64,000 bases of DNA from Marivirga arenosa (GCF_030503875.2 NZ_CP129968.2:186001-250000), one strand, 5' to 3'. Counted from the stretch's first letter, positions 43,877-53,100 are shown. Numbers and translations are program-made. Notes: generated from the letters alone by a model not told the origin.

Positions 43877-45205
43877 TTAACTATTGGTTTTTACCCATTT
43901 AATTAGGGTTTTATAATTTACCTTTGTGCCATGCATTAATATACCGATTCGGTATATTCTTCCCGCGGTCCAAATTGTAAATAAAAAGCCAACGATCATT
44001 AATCCCATACTTAATGCTAGCTCCCATGCCGGAACACCAAAAGCAACTCTGGCCATCATGGCTACTGGTGCTGTAAATGGTATTATAGAGAGCCAAAAAC
44101 TAACATTTCCATCAGGCTCAGGCATTACAAACATAAAGGTTCCTAAGAAACCTATTATCATAGGCATAGTGATAGGCATGGTAAATTGTTGAGCATCTGA
44201 AATATTATCAACCGCTGAACCCACTGCCGCAAATAACGCCCCATATAATAAATAACCTGAAATGAAGAAAAAGGCAAATACAGAAATATAATAAGCATAT
44301 GGAATATCATAAACAATATTCAAGATCTCCCCTGCTTTTGAATTTTCCATTACCATTTGCTGAGTTTGCGATGTCCCATTCATACCTGACATACTCTGCT
44401 GTGCAGTTTGCATATCCGCTGGATTTAAATCGAAAAAGCTAAATACCGCTGAAGAAAGCACAAAGATTAATACTACCCAAATAGTAAACTGTAATAATCC
44501 TACAGATGCAACCCCTACTACCTTACCAAGCATCAACTGAAATGGTTTAATAGAAGAAACAATGATTTCTACAATTTTATTGGACTTCTCTTCAATAACT
44601 CCTTGCATAATTTGTGTACCGTAGATCAACACAAACATGTAAACCAAAAAGCTAAATACATAAGCAATACCATAAGCAACTCCTGCACTACTGGCTTTTT
44701 CTTCACCATCATCTGAAACATTAATGGTACTTAAGCTTATGTTCGTTTTCAGGTTTTCTAATTCCTCCTCGCTAATACCACTTTCCGTTAATTTTAAATC
44801 TCGGATTTGTGATTCGATTTTGTTTTCAAAATAAGAACTTGCCTGTAAGCTTGGGTTCTTTTTAGCGTACATTACAATGCCTTCAGGGTTTGCCAATTCA
44901 ATTTGTGGCAAATAGATTAAGGCATAAGCTTCACTTTCTGTAAAAATAGTTTTAGCCTCTTCTAAGCTAATGTTAAGCTTTTCAAAAGCATACTTTTTAT
45001 CATTTTCAAATTTGAAGTTATCTCCTTCATCTATAAAATATACTTTTTGCTGTTCCGCATTTTTAGATTCCTCTATGGCGAAATAGATCATTCCTCCTAT
45101 AATAGCAGGAAACAATAGTGGTATTAAGATAGTAGCTAGTAAAAAGCTTCTTTTTTTAACTCTACTATCAAATTCTCTTTTTATTACTAAGCCAATTTTA
45201 CTCAT
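43877..45205 (-). CDS. ABC-2 type exporter permease (NatB-like)
   Basis: A 442-residue permease with a first membrane segment near residues 20-45, a long extracytoplasmic domain (about 50-180), and five further membrane segments towards the C-terminus (about 190-430), the arrangement of NatB/ABC-2 sodium or drug exporters. The first segment carries KREFDSRVKKRSFLLATILIP. It lies directly after an ATP-binding protein gene, 17 bases apart, so together they form one exporter. The substrate is unknown. Confidence 0.88.
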   Translation of the reverse strand: MSKIGLVIKREFDSRVKKRSFLLATILIPLLFPAIIGGMIYFAIEESKNAEQQKVYFIDEGDNFKFENDKKYAFEKLNISLEEAKTIFTESEAYALIYLPQIELANPEGIVMYAKKNPSLQASSYFENKIESQIRDLKLTESGISEEELENLKTNISLSTINVSDDGEEKASSAGVAYGIAYVFSFLVYMFVLIYGTQIMQGVIEEKSNKIVEIIVSSIKPFQLMLGKVVGVASVGLLQFTIWVVLIFVLSSAVFSFFDLNPADMQTAQQSMSGMNGTSQTQQMVMENSKAGEILNIVYDIPYAYYISVFAFFFISGYLLYGALFAAVGSAVDNISDAQQFTMPITMPMIIGFLGTFMFVMPEPDGNVSFWLSIIPFTAPVAMMARVAFGVPAWELALSMGLMIVGFLFTIWTAGRIYRIGILMHGTKVNYKTLIKWVKTNS

Positions 45206-45222
45206 TAGTTCGTGTTTTAAGG

Positions 45223-46152
45223 TTATGCAGTAGCTAAATTTTGTTTTTCACCTTTTACCAATTGAATAAAAATATCATTGATGGAAGGGATTTCTTCTTG
45301 GAAGGATACGATTTCTACCTTTTGGTTAATCAATTCCTGTAAAAGTTGGTTTGAATTTGATTCAGCTACAAGTTTTAAGATTGATTTATGATAGCCTTCG
45401 CCTGCATCAGAAGTGTTTTCAATGTTAAATATTTCATTAGTTGAAATATTGTTTCCTTTATGGATTAGTGTAAACTGATTGGATTTGAAATTATTTTTGA
45501 TTTCTGATTTTTTACCATCCAATATCTTTTCTGATCTATTTATTAAAGCAATATAGTCACACATTTCCTCTACGGATTCCATTCGGTGTGTACTGAATAT
45601 AATGGTACTTCCTTTTTCCCTAAGGCTTAAAATTTCATCTTTAATCAAATTTGCATTAATAGGGTCAAAACCAGAAAAAGGCTCATCTAAAATAATTAAT
45701 TCGGGTTCATGCATTACAGTTGAAATAAACTGTACTTTTTGTTGCATCCCTTTTGATAAGTCTTCAATCTTTTTGTCTAACCAATCAGAAGCCTCAAAGC
45801 GTTCTAACCAAGCTTTGATTTTTTGAACTGAATCCCTTCTTGAAAGTCCTTTAAGTTGGGCCAAATAAAGAAGCTGATCGCCAACTTTCATTTTTTTGTA
45901 AAGCCCTCTTTCCTCAGGTAAGTAGCCAATGGTTCCCACATGTTTAGGGGATAAATTTTCACCATTAATTTGAATTTGACCAGAATCAGCATTTATAATC
46001 TGATTCACAATTCGGATAAAAGTACTTTTCCCTGCTCCATTTGGACCTAGCAACCCAAAAATTGACTGTTTCGGTATTTCTAAATCTACATTATGCAGCG
46101 CAACATTTTCATGAAATGTCTTATTAAGATTGTTTGCAGTAAGTATGTTCAC
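45223..46152 (-). CDS. ABC transporter ATP-binding protein
   Basis: A 309-residue ATPase with Walker A GPNGAGKST, the Q-loop, the signature LSKGMQQKVQF, Walker B LIILDEPFSGFDP and the switch His in STHRME. The C-terminal tail (about 225-309) is the NatA/DrrA-type extension that fits with its permease. It starts with a GTG at 46152. It belongs with the ABC-2 permease gene directly downstream; the substrate remains unknown. Confidence 0.92.
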   Translation of the reverse strand: MNILTANNLNKTFHENVALHNVDLEIPKQSIFGLLGPNGAGKSTFIRIVNQIINADSGQIQINGENLSPKHVGTIGYLPEERGLYKKMKVGDQLLYLAQLKGLSRRDSVQKIKAWLERFEASDWLDKKIEDLSKGMQQKVQFISTVMHEPELIILDEPFSGFDPINANLIKDEILSLREKGSTIIFSTHRMESVEEMCDYIALINRSEKILDGKKSEIKNNFKSNQFTLIHKGNNISTNEIFNIENTSDAGEGYHKSILKLVAESNSNQLLQELINQKVEIVSFQEEIPSINDIFIQLVKGEKQNLATA

Positions 46153-46246
46153 GTTGATAAGTTTTTTTTACAAAAGTATTTTAAAAATTAATACATACAA
46201 CTAAAATTGATGTCCTTACTATTTTTCTAGATGAATGGTAGATAAA

Positions 46247-47665
46247 TCATGATTTTAGGGACTGAACTTCTAACTCCTTCTGCTGTAGTTTTTCCTCTAA
46301 AGCAGCTTTTTCCTTTTGAACCATTTCCAATTCAGCTCTTAGTTCCTGTTCCTGTCTTTCTGTTTGTTCCTGAGTAGCTTGAAGTTCCTCCATGTTCTGC
46401 CTCATTTCCTCCTCTTGAGAATGCAACTGTTGAGATTGTTCCTGCATTTCAGCTAATAGCAATTTAGTTTTTTCATTATTCTTAATGCTATTGAGTTGCA
46501 TGGCAATGTTCTCTCCCATTTCTAACATAAAATCTATTTGGTATTGCTCTATTTCTTTAAAAGAAGCAATTTCAAAAACACCATATACTTCTTCGTTCAC
46601 CATTAAAGGCGTTATTAAAATTGAACGAGGGTTAGCATCCCCTAAGCCACTGGTTATATTTATAAAATTTTCTGGTACTTCTGTAAGATAGATGTAATCC
46701 TTTTCGAGATAACATTGACCTATCAACCCCTCTCCAACATTTACCTTCTGATGAATTTTCTTTTTTCGTTTAAACGCATAAGCGGATTTAAGCGAGAGTT
46801 GAACTTCTTCATTATCTTCTTTTTCATCTATTAAGAACAAAGCTCCTTGATTAGCCTCTAGATACTTTACAATAAATGAAATAATTTGATCTGTTAAAAC
46901 ATTTAAATCTTCCTGCTCACGTAATATAGACCCAATTTCAGCCAAGCCTTTTGTAGCCCATGCTCTCTTCTTTTCTTCCTGTTGTGCTTCTTCTAATTTC
47001 TCTAATGATTGTTCCAGTTCCTTTTCTTTCTCTAATGCTTTTTTATTTTCTACAGCAAATCTATTAGTCAATTCTTGAGCCTTATCGAATTCTTTTTGAT
47101 TTAATCGCTGAAGAAATACGAATAAAAAGCCTCCTAAAAAGAATGCTCCAAATAAAACAGAATTACGAACCCAGGCTTGTTGAAATGGGGAATTATCAAA
47201 AGCTACATCAAAAAAATCATTCCATTCATGTATATATAATATCGGAATAGCCGCTATAATAAAAGCAGGTAACCAAAATCTAATCCTTTTATGATCAAAC
47301 AGGCTAAAGGCTATTAATGAACCTACAATTTGAAAGGCATATACCTCCTTCATAATGCTATCCCCTGCTTGCATAATGACCGCATGTAACATACCTATAA
47401 CCAATGCTGGGAGTATTGACATAATAAATCTTGTCAACAGATTGAATCTTAAATATGATAAGAAAAGATTTAGTGAATAGGCAGCAAAACCGTATAGGCA
47501 ATAAGGCACTAATTCAGGTACCACTAAAGCTGCGATAACGGAATAAAAAGCTATGATTACGATTAAAGCTAAATTTAAAATATTAGCTAATTTTATTTTG
47601 GTGTTGATTGAATCTTCAAGTTTTGAATCTACCCCAAAGTCAACTATTCTATTAATGAATTTCAT
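46247..47665 (-). CDS. Membrane GAF protein with C-terminal coiled coil, no output domain
   Basis: The 472-residue product from ATG 47665 has six or so membrane segments (about 25-200), a coiled-coil (about 205-250), a GAF domain (about 260-410, GEGLIGQCYLEKDYIYLTEVP and SILITPLMVN) and a long coiled-coil tail (about 415-472, with EEEMRQNMEELQATQEQ). In Bacteroidota this tail type usually leads into a PAS domain and other modules, but here the protein ends. No kinase, cyclase or receiver follows, so it must act through protein contacts or is cut short. No adjoining partner is evident. Confidence 0.8.
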   Translation of the reverse strand: MKFINRIVDFGVDSKLEDSINTKIKLANILNLALIVIIAFYSVIAALVVPELVPYCLYGFAAYSLNLFLSYLRFNLLTRFIMSILPALVIGMLHAVIMQAGDSIMKEVYAFQIVGSLIAFSLFDHKRIRFWLPAFIIAAIPILYIHEWNDFFDVAFDNSPFQQAWVRNSVLFGAFFLGGFLFVFLQRLNQKEFDKAQELTNRFAVENKKALEKEKELEQSLEKLEEAQQEEKKRAWATKGLAEIGSILREQEDLNVLTDQIISFIVKYLEANQGALFLIDEKEDNEEVQLSLKSAYAFKRKKKIHQKVNVGEGLIGQCYLEKDYIYLTEVPENFINITSGLGDANPRSILITPLMVNEEVYGVFEIASFKEIEQYQIDFMLEMGENIAMQLNSIKNNEKTKLLLAEMQEQSQQLHSQEEEMRQNMEELQATQEQTERQEQELRAELEMVQKEKAALEEKLQQKELEVQSLKS

Positions 47666-47788
47666 TTTGTAAAGAATTAAGGCTTGTTTATGCAATATAA
47701 ATTGATTGTTGCTTTAATCAAAAGTATAAATACACATTGTTCTTAGCTCTGCATTAGCGCTTTTTCATATCATTCTTTAGTTTATATG

Positions 47789-47806
47789 TTGTAACAAATA
47801 TTACAA
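47789..47806. promoter_or_regulatory. Candidate CRP-family palindrome
   Basis: TTGTAA-N6-TTACAA is a perfect 6-6-6 inverted repeat of the shape bound by CRP/FNR-superfamily dimers. It lies 113-130 bases before the YceI gene and also upstream of the divergent GAF protein gene. Confidence 0.4.
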
Positions 47807-47851
47807 AAACATCCTAAACAAGCCGATATAGCATTTAATCATAGAATTTCA

Positions 47852-47863
47852 TGACGTATGTCA
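47852..47863 (+). promoter_or_regulatory. Candidate FNR-type site TGAC-N4-GTCA
   Basis: TGACGTATGTCA is a 4-4-4 inverted repeat about 40-50 bases upstream of the probable transcription start, estimated from a CACCTTTACATCG stretch near 47888-47900. That spacing would suit an activator of the YceI operon. Confidence 0.4.
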
Positions 47864-47918
47864 GGGTTTAGAAGAGAATTACCTAGCACCTTTACATCGT
47901 AATAAAAATACAAACGCC

Positions 47919-48476
47919 ATGAAAAGTTTAATGATTATAATGCTGATAATTTTTGCACCATATGTATATGGACAGCAATTAAAAGTAAATGAGCAAAACA
48001 CTCAACTCAGCATTGACGGTACTTCGACAGTTCATGATTGGACAATTGAAGCGGAAGAGTTTGATGGAACAGCAGATGTTAAAATTGAAAACAATGCTTT
48101 GCAAGCTATCAACAGCTTAAGTTTCAATGTTCCAGTGAAAAGCTTAAAAAGTGGGAAGTCTGCAATGGACGATAACACCTATGAAGCCCTAAAGGAAGAT
48201 GATCACCCAATCATCACTTATAAGTTCAAATCAATGGACAATGTGAAGGTTGAAGGCAACACCACTACCATGGATACTAAAGGCATACTCACCATAGGGG
48301 GCGTAAGCAAAACAGTAAACATGAAGGTAAAAGCGGATACTAAAAATGGAATCGCTTTTAATGGAGACATCACTTTTAAAATGTCAATATTTGAAATTGA
48401 TCCTCCTACTGCAGTTTTCGGAACCATAAAAACCGGAGATGAGGTAACCATAAAATTTAATGCACAATACAACTAA
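47919..48476 (+). CDS. YceI-family periplasmic lipocalin-fold protein
   Basis: A 185-residue product with a signal peptide (cleaved near VYGQ) and an eight-stranded YceI barrel. Diagnostic words are the early DGTSTVHDWTIEAEEFDG, the middle VPVKSLKSGKSAMDDNTYEAL and the late FGTIKTGDEVTIKFNAQYN. YceI proteins bind isoprenoid lipids such as quinones in the periplasm; the ligand in Bacteroidota is not known. It starts a short operon with a porin-like gene 28 bases downstream and a second YceI-like gene. Confidence 0.92.
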   Translation: MKSLMIIMLIIFAPYVYGQQLKVNEQNTQLSIDGTSTVHDWTIEAEEFDGTADVKIENNALQAINSLSFNVPVKSLKSGKSAMDDNTYEALKEDDHPIITYKFKSMDNVKVEGNTTTMDTKGILTIGGVSKTVNMKVKADTKNGIAFNGDITFKMSIFEIDPPTAVFGTIKTGDEVTIKFNAQYN

Positions 48477-48504
48477 ATAAGATAACCTATAAATAAAAGA
48501 AGCC

Positions 48505-49794
48505 ATGAAAACTTTTTTAAGATTTACGATGATTGCCCTATTAATGGGATTTACACAAGTACTATTCGCACAGAATAGTAGAAACCTACAGTTTTTCCGA
48601 CCAGTTGGCCAAGATGGATTAAATGTATTCGAGACTGGTAAAGCTGATTCCATTGAATATGATGGAGTTAAAGTAAGAGTTGGTGGTGATTTTGCCATGC
48701 AATTTCAAGGACTAAGCCAATCAAATGCTGCAGAAGCTGGATCTGGTTTAGAATTTAAGGATTTAAACAACAATTTCAATTTACCTACTGCTAACTTCAA
48801 CTTAGATGTTCAGATGTATGATGGAGTAAGATTACACTTACGTACTTACCTATCTGCTCGTCACCACGCTGAAGCATGGGTAAAAGGTGGACACTTACAA
48901 ATTGATAAATTAGACTTCATCAGTGAAGGTTTTATGGAAGGTTTGATGGAGTACACTACCATCACAGTAGGTTTGGATGAGTTCAACTATGGTGATGCTC
49001 ACTTTAGAAGAACCGATAATGCAAGAGCTATCTATAACCCATTTGTTGGTAACTATATTATGGATGCCTTCTCTACTGAAGCTTTCGGTGAAGTAACAGT
49101 TCAGAAAAACGGATTAATAGCGGTTGTTGGTTTAACCAATGGTAACTTAAACCAAAATGTAACAAGAGGCACTGACAATAAACCTTCTTTTTACACTAAA
49201 TTAGGTTTCGACAAACAAATCAGTGATGATTTCAGAGCACGTTTAACCGGTAGCTGGTATGTAAATAGTGGTACAAGTACAGGTACTTGGTTATACGGTG
49301 GTGACCGAGGTGGATCTAGATACTACAATGTATTGCACACTACTGGTAATCCAGATTTAGGAGTTGATGCTCAAGGAGGTGACTTCGATGGTAGATTTAA
49401 CGCAAGATTCGCTAAGTTATCTGCGATACAAATCAACCCATTCATTAAAGCAGGAGGATTTGAGTTCTTCGGAATTTATGAAGTAGCTAGCGGCTTAAGC
49501 GAAGGCGATGGTGCCATGACTCAAGTAGCAGGTGAAGCCCTGTACAGATTTGGAGCAAATGAAAGATATTACGTAGGTGGACGTTACAACACTGTAAATG
49601 GTAAAATGAACGAAGCAGCTACTGAGGATATGAATATTAGCAGATTGAACTTCGGTGGTGGTTGGTTCTTAACCGACAACATCATGACTAAAGTGGAATA
49701 TGTAAACCAACAATACAATGGTGATGCATGGACTGGAAGATTTGCTGGCGCTGAGTTTAATGGTGTGATGGTAGAAGCTGTTATTAGTTTCTAA
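48505..49794 (+). CDS. Porin-like outer-membrane protein
   Basis: A 429-residue product with a signal peptide cleaved near VLFAQ and about 16-18 amphipathic beta strands, ending in VEAVISF with the usual C-terminal aromatic residue. Sequence words such as VRVGGDFAMQFQGL and LHLRTYLSARHHAEAWV resemble a Bacteroidota porin family of unknown specificity. It is unusually GC-rich and uses a regular codon set, which suggests high expression. It lies between two YceI-family genes, so its transport role may involve a lipid or small hydrophobic molecule. Confidence 0.8.
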   Translation: MKTFLRFTMIALLMGFTQVLFAQNSRNLQFFRPVGQDGLNVFETGKADSIEYDGVKVRVGGDFAMQFQGLSQSNAAEAGSGLEFKDLNNNFNLPTANFNLDVQMYDGVRLHLRTYLSARHHAEAWVKGGHLQIDKLDFISEGFMEGLMEYTTITVGLDEFNYGDAHFRRTDNARAIYNPFVGNYIMDAFSTEAFGEVTVQKNGLIAVVGLTNGNLNQNVTRGTDNKPSFYTKLGFDKQISDDFRARLTGSWYVNSGTSTGTWLYGGDRGGSRYYNVLHTTGNPDLGVDAQGGDFDGRFNARFAKLSAIQINPFIKAGGFEFFGIYEVASGLSEGDGAMTQVAGEALYRFGANERYYVGGRYNTVNGKMNEAATEDMNISRLNFGGGWFLTDNIMTKVEYVNQQYNGDAWTGRFAGAEFNGVMVEAVISF

Positions 49795-49818
49795 TTCGAA
49801 CAGCTTGTTTAGTTAAAG

Positions 49819-49849
49819 AGCGATGGAGCAAAGCTTCATCGCTTTTTTA
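49819..49849 (+). terminator. Intrinsic terminator after the porin-like gene
   Basis: AGCGATGGAGC (49819-49829) pairs with GCTTCATCGCT (49833-49843) with one G-U, followed by T. It makes the second YceI gene at least partly a separate unit. Confidence 0.85.
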
Positions 49850-49915
49850 TATTCACATAAAGTATTAAATAGTTGATATATTGAAAGTTACAACTTAACT
49901 TATGAATTCAACCCC

Positions 49916-50491
49916 ATGAAAAGTTTACTTTTAAATATTGTAATATCGCTATTTAGTTTTAGTTGCTTATTTGCTCAAATTGAACAAAAACGTATTAAAA
50001 TAAATAGTGAAAATTCATTCGTAAAAGTGCATGGTAGCACTAATGTAAATGAATTTAGATGTACTTATTCCGCTGAATTGCCAATTGAAGAACTCGAAAT
50101 TACCTATCAACAAAAAGGAGAAAATTTTATTATTAAGCATGAGGCTCTTTTTTTAAAAGTCATCAACTTTACTTGCCCAAACAGCCAGATGACCGAAGAT
50201 TTTCACGATCTACTCGACTATGAGCAATATCCTTATATCATTTTTCAAGTTCAGAAAATCATAAATCATAACACTGCCGAAATCATAATCGAAATGGCTG
50301 GTGAACAAAAAACTTACTTTGTTGACATCCAAAATAATTTTCAAGACAAACTATTAGCCTGCACTACCACCATGCAAATCTGCATAACTGACTTTGGCCT
50401 TAAAGCTCCAGAGAAATTCTTCGGAATGGTGAAAGTCAATGAAAATATTGAAGTAGATTTTAAAATAGAAATGAATATTAACGATAACTAA
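49916..50491 (+). CDS. Second YceI-like exported protein
   Basis: A 191-residue product with a signal peptide (ending near FAQ, residue 21) and a divergent YceI-type barrel: VKVHGSTNVNEFRCTY at the start, the middle FTCPNSQMTEDFHDLLDYEQYPYIIFQV and a late FGLKAPEKFFGMVKVNENIEVDFKI. Compared with the first YceI protein the central loop is changed. It is separated from the porin by a terminator, but lies in the same direction 122 bases later. Periplasmic lipid binding is presumed by family. Confidence 0.78.
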   Translation: MKSLLLNIVISLFSFSCLFAQIEQKRIKINSENSFVKVHGSTNVNEFRCTYSAELPIEELEITYQQKGENFIIKHEALFLKVINFTCPNSQMTEDFHDLLDYEQYPYIIFQVQKIINHNTAEIIIEMAGEQKTYFVDIQNNFQDKLLACTTTMQICITDFGLKAPEKFFGMVKVNENIEVDFKIEMNINDN

Positions 50492-50503
50492 TATTATAGA
50501 ATC

Positions 50504-50533
50504 AAGAGTCTAGATACTAGGATCTAGACTCTT
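50504..50533. repeat. TCTAGA-type intergenic palindrome
   Basis: AAGAGTCTAGAT (50504-50515) pairs perfectly with ATCTAGACTCTT (50522-50533). Related TCTAGA/AGAATCTAGATTCT sequences occur between other genes at 53023-53036 and in the 61.7-62.4 kb island. Confidence 0.75.
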
Positions 50534-50544
50534 ACAATCTATTT

Positions 50545-51312
50545 TTAAAATCCTAAACAAAGAAAGCTCCCATTTAATAGGTTTTCTTTATTGTAATTGA
50601 AACGTTCCTCCTCTGTATTGCCTTTGTATATTTTACCACCTGCAGCTTCAAGTATAGCTTGGCCAGCACCTGTATCCCATTCCATAGTAGGTCCATGACG
50701 GTAATAAATATCTGCTTTACCTTCAGCCACCATGCAAAACTTCAAAGAACTTCCTTTAGAAATGCTGTCTTTTACATCATATTTTGCTAGCAACTCATCT
50801 TCTTCAGGAGATGCATGGGAAGCACTTCTTACGGCAATTCTATCCGAATTCTTTTGGTTGACTTTCAGCTGTGTTTTTTCTCCCCCTACTTCTTTGAATG
50901 CACCTATTTCGCTACCGTAGTAAAAAGTATCTGTAGCAGGAACATAAATCACTCCCATAATTGGAAAATGATTTTTTATCAAGGCAATATTAACCGTGAA
51001 CTGACCATTTCTTTTGATAAATTCTTTTGTCCCATCCAAAGGATCCACTAACCAAAAAGTATCCCATTCTTTACGCTCTTCATAGGACATCTTTTTACCC
51101 TCTTCTGATAAGATTGGATATTGAACAGAAAGCTCTTCCAATCCTTTTTTGATCACTTTATCTGCCGCCTCATCTGCCAAGGTTAAGGGACTATCATCCG
51201 CTTTATAATCTACTACCTGGCTAAGGTCTGCATCAGCATAAATTTTCATGATGGCAGCCCCAGCATTTAAAGCTATTGCCTTTACTTCTTCTACTAAATT
51301 TTCAATTTGCAT
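50545..51312 (-). CDS. cysQ: 3'(2'),5'-bisphosphate nucleotidase CysQ
   Basis: The product of about 255 residues removes the 3'-phosphate of PAP, the toxic by-product of PAPS-dependent sulfation. It is an IMPase-fold magnesium phosphatase with DEAADKVI, the LVDPLDGTKEF metal motif and the second WDTGAGQAILEAAGGK segment. ATG at 51312 is favoured over a TTG ten codons upstream. It is divergent from cysC across 175 bases, and functionally tied to the cysC-cysD-cysN genes that make PAPS. Confidence 0.94.
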   Translation of the reverse strand: MQIENLVEEVKAIALNAGAAIMKIYADADLSQVVDYKADDSPLTLADEAADKVIKKGLEELSVQYPILSEEGKKMSYEERKEWDTFWLVDPLDGTKEFIKRNGQFTVNIALIKNHFPIMGVIYVPATDTFYYGSEIGAFKEVGGEKTQLKVNQKNSDRIAVRSASHASPEEDELLAKYDVKDSISKGSSLKFCMVAEGKADIYYRHGPTMEWDTGAGQAILEAAGGKIYKGNTEEERFNYNKENLLNGSFLCLGF

Positions 51313-51468
51313 AAGTGAACTAATGAATTTCAATTCCAAAGTGGAATTTCCAAATTTTTTTTTATTAAAAATCCTCCTCTATTAGCCTACAAACCCAATA
51401 GAGTTTAAATATTTTTGGGAAGCTGCAAAATTACGCAACAAATGCTTATTAGTATAATTTTATCCTAT

Positions 51469-51476
51469 TAACTTTG
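51469..51476 (+). promoter_or_regulatory. Candidate -7 element of cysC
   Basis: TAACTTTG fits TAnnTTTG and lies only 12 bases before the ATG at 51488, implying a leader of a few bases. A good -33 is not visible. Confidence 0.5.
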
Positions 51477-51487
51477 CCAAAAATTAT

Positions 51488-52084
51488 ATGAGTTTGGAAA
51501 ATATTTATCCCATATTCGATACTATACTTAGCCGCTCGGATAAAGAGAAAATGCTAAATCAAAAGTCTATCGTCATCTGGATGGTGGGCTTATCGGGTTC
51601 AGGCAAAAGTACCTTAGCTAGAGCATTAGAAAACAGCTTACATGAAGAAGGCTATTTAACACAGCTTTTAGATGGTGACAATATGCGAACTGGTATTAAT
51701 AATAACTTAGGCTTTAACCAGGAAGATAGGACTGAGAATATTCGAAGAGCGGCAGAAACCGCTAAGCTATTTATGAATGCAGGTTTGGTAACTATTTGTT
51801 CTTTCATTAGCCCTACGGAAGATCTTCGGAAAATGGCAAAGGAAATCATCGGTGATGGATATGTAGAGGTATATGTAGATTGCCCAGTTGAGGTCTGTGA
51901 AAAGAGAGATGTGAAAGGCTTATATGCCAAGGCCAGAAAAGGAGAAATTCCAGATTTTACGGGTATCAGTGCTCCTTTTGATGAACCCAGTGCTCCAGAT
52001 GTTGCAGTAGACACTGCTAATCAAAGCTTAGAAGAAAGCCATCAGCAATTAGTGAAGGCTATAATCGAAAAAATAAAATATTAA
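51488..52084 (+). CDS. cysC: Adenylylsulfate (APS) kinase
   Basis: A 198-residue kinase that phosphorylates APS to PAPS. P-loop GLSGSGKST at about residues 37-45, the DGDNMR segment with the catalytic Asp, RTENIRRAAETAKL and CSFISP are all intact. An N-terminal extension of about 30 residues precedes the core. It is a free-standing enzyme rather than part of a CysN-CysC fusion. The gene leads cysD by 16 bases, so it is the first gene of a sulfate-activation operon. Confidence 0.95.
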   Translation: MSLENIYPIFDTILSRSDKEKMLNQKSIVIWMVGLSGSGKSTLARALENSLHEEGYLTQLLDGDNMRTGINNNLGFNQEDRTENIRRAAETAKLFMNAGLVTICSFISPTEDLRKMAKEIIGDGYVEVYVDCPVEVCEKRDVKGLYAKARKGEIPDFTGISAPFDEPSAPDVAVDTANQSLEESHQQLVKAIIEKIKY

Positions 52085-52099
52085 AATAGAATAAAAGAT

Positions 52100-53005
52100 A
52101 TGTCATCTTACAATTTATCACACTTAGATCAGCTAGAGTCAGAAGCTATTTACGTTTTTCGTGAAGTAGCTGCTCAATTCGAAAAGCCGGTTATCCTTTT
52201 TTCCGGTGGAAAAGACTCTATTACCATGGTGCATTTAGCGAAAAAAGCTTTTTGGCCAGCTAAAGTCCCTTTTCCATTATTACATATCGACACGGGTCAT
52301 AACTTTCCGGAAGCTCTAGAATTTCGTGATAATTTAGCAGAGCGATATAATGTAAACCTTGATGTTGGCTTAGTGCAGGATTCTATTGACCGAGGAACAG
52401 CAGTAGAAGAAAAAGGGGTAAACCCTAGTAGAAATACGCTACAGTCCATCACACTCTTAGAGAAACTGGAAGAAGGTCAGTATGATGCCGCTTTCGGTGG
52501 TGGCCGTAGAGATGAGGAAAAAGCGAGAGCTAAAGAAAGGTTCTTCTCCCACAGAGATGATTTCGGCCAGTGGGATCCTAAAAATCAACGCCCGGAATTG
52601 TGGAATTTATACAATGGTAAAAAAGCACCAGGTGAGTCATTCCGTATTTTCCCCATCAGTAACTGGACAGAAATGGACGTATGGCAATACATCAAAAAAG
52701 AAAAAATTGAATTGCCTAGTATTTATTTCTCTCACAAAAGAGAAGTAGTAAACAGAAATGGTGTATTAATCGCTAAATCTCCTTACAATACTTTATTAGA
52801 AGGAGAAGCATACGAAGAGAAAATTATCCGATACAGAACTTTAGGTTGTATGACGATTACAGGTGCTGTAGAGTCTGAAGCAGATGATTTAGATAAAATC
52901 ATTGAAGAAGTAGCGGCTGCAAGACAAACGGAAAGAGGCGGAAGAGCTGACGATAAGCGATCGGAAGCAGCAATGGAAGAAAGAAAGAAACAAGGATATT
53001 TTTAG
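52100..53005 (+). CDS. cysD: Sulfate adenylyltransferase subunit 2
   Basis: A 301-residue PP-loop enzyme making APS from ATP and sulfate together with the GTPase CysN. The PP-loop SGGKDSITMVHLA is near residues 35-47, followed by HIDTGHNFPEALEFRD and the FGGGRRDEEKARAKER loop. Length equals the E. coli subunit. It sits between cysC and cysN; a 95-base spacer with a palindromic repeat separates it from cysN. Confidence 0.97.
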   Translation: MSSYNLSHLDQLESEAIYVFREVAAQFEKPVILFSGGKDSITMVHLAKKAFWPAKVPFPLLHIDTGHNFPEALEFRDNLAERYNVNLDVGLVQDSIDRGTAVEEKGVNPSRNTLQSITLLEKLEEGQYDAAFGGGRRDEEKARAKERFFSHRDDFGQWDPKNQRPELWNLYNGKKAPGESFRIFPISNWTEMDVWQYIKKEKIELPSIYFSHKREVVNRNGVLIAKSPYNTLLEGEAYEEKIIRYRTLGCMTITGAVESEADDLDKIIEEVAAARQTERGGRADDKRSEAAMEERKKQGYF

Positions 53006-53011
53006 AAGTAG

Positions 53012-53060
53012 ATCTTAGATTTAAGAATCTAGATTCTAGACTCTGGATGCTAGGTTCTTC
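53012..53060. repeat. TCTAGA-type intergenic repeat between cysD and cysN
   Basis: Contains the perfect palindrome AGAATCTAGATTCT (53023-53036), with further TCTAGA and GATGCTAGG words. Related copies occur at 50504-50533 and 61712-61745. It has no open frame. Confidence 0.75.
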
Positions 53061-53100
53061 TCCAACAAAATTGATACAGTTATTGAAAAGACATTTATAA

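Noticed and set aside
43911..44192. Small frames on both strands in the ABC permease gene
   Set aside because: They overlap a clear membrane protein gene in other frames and have no independent support.
51340..51487. Riboswitch or leader peptide before cysC
   Set aside because: The best promoter element lies 12 bases before the start, so hardly any leader exists.
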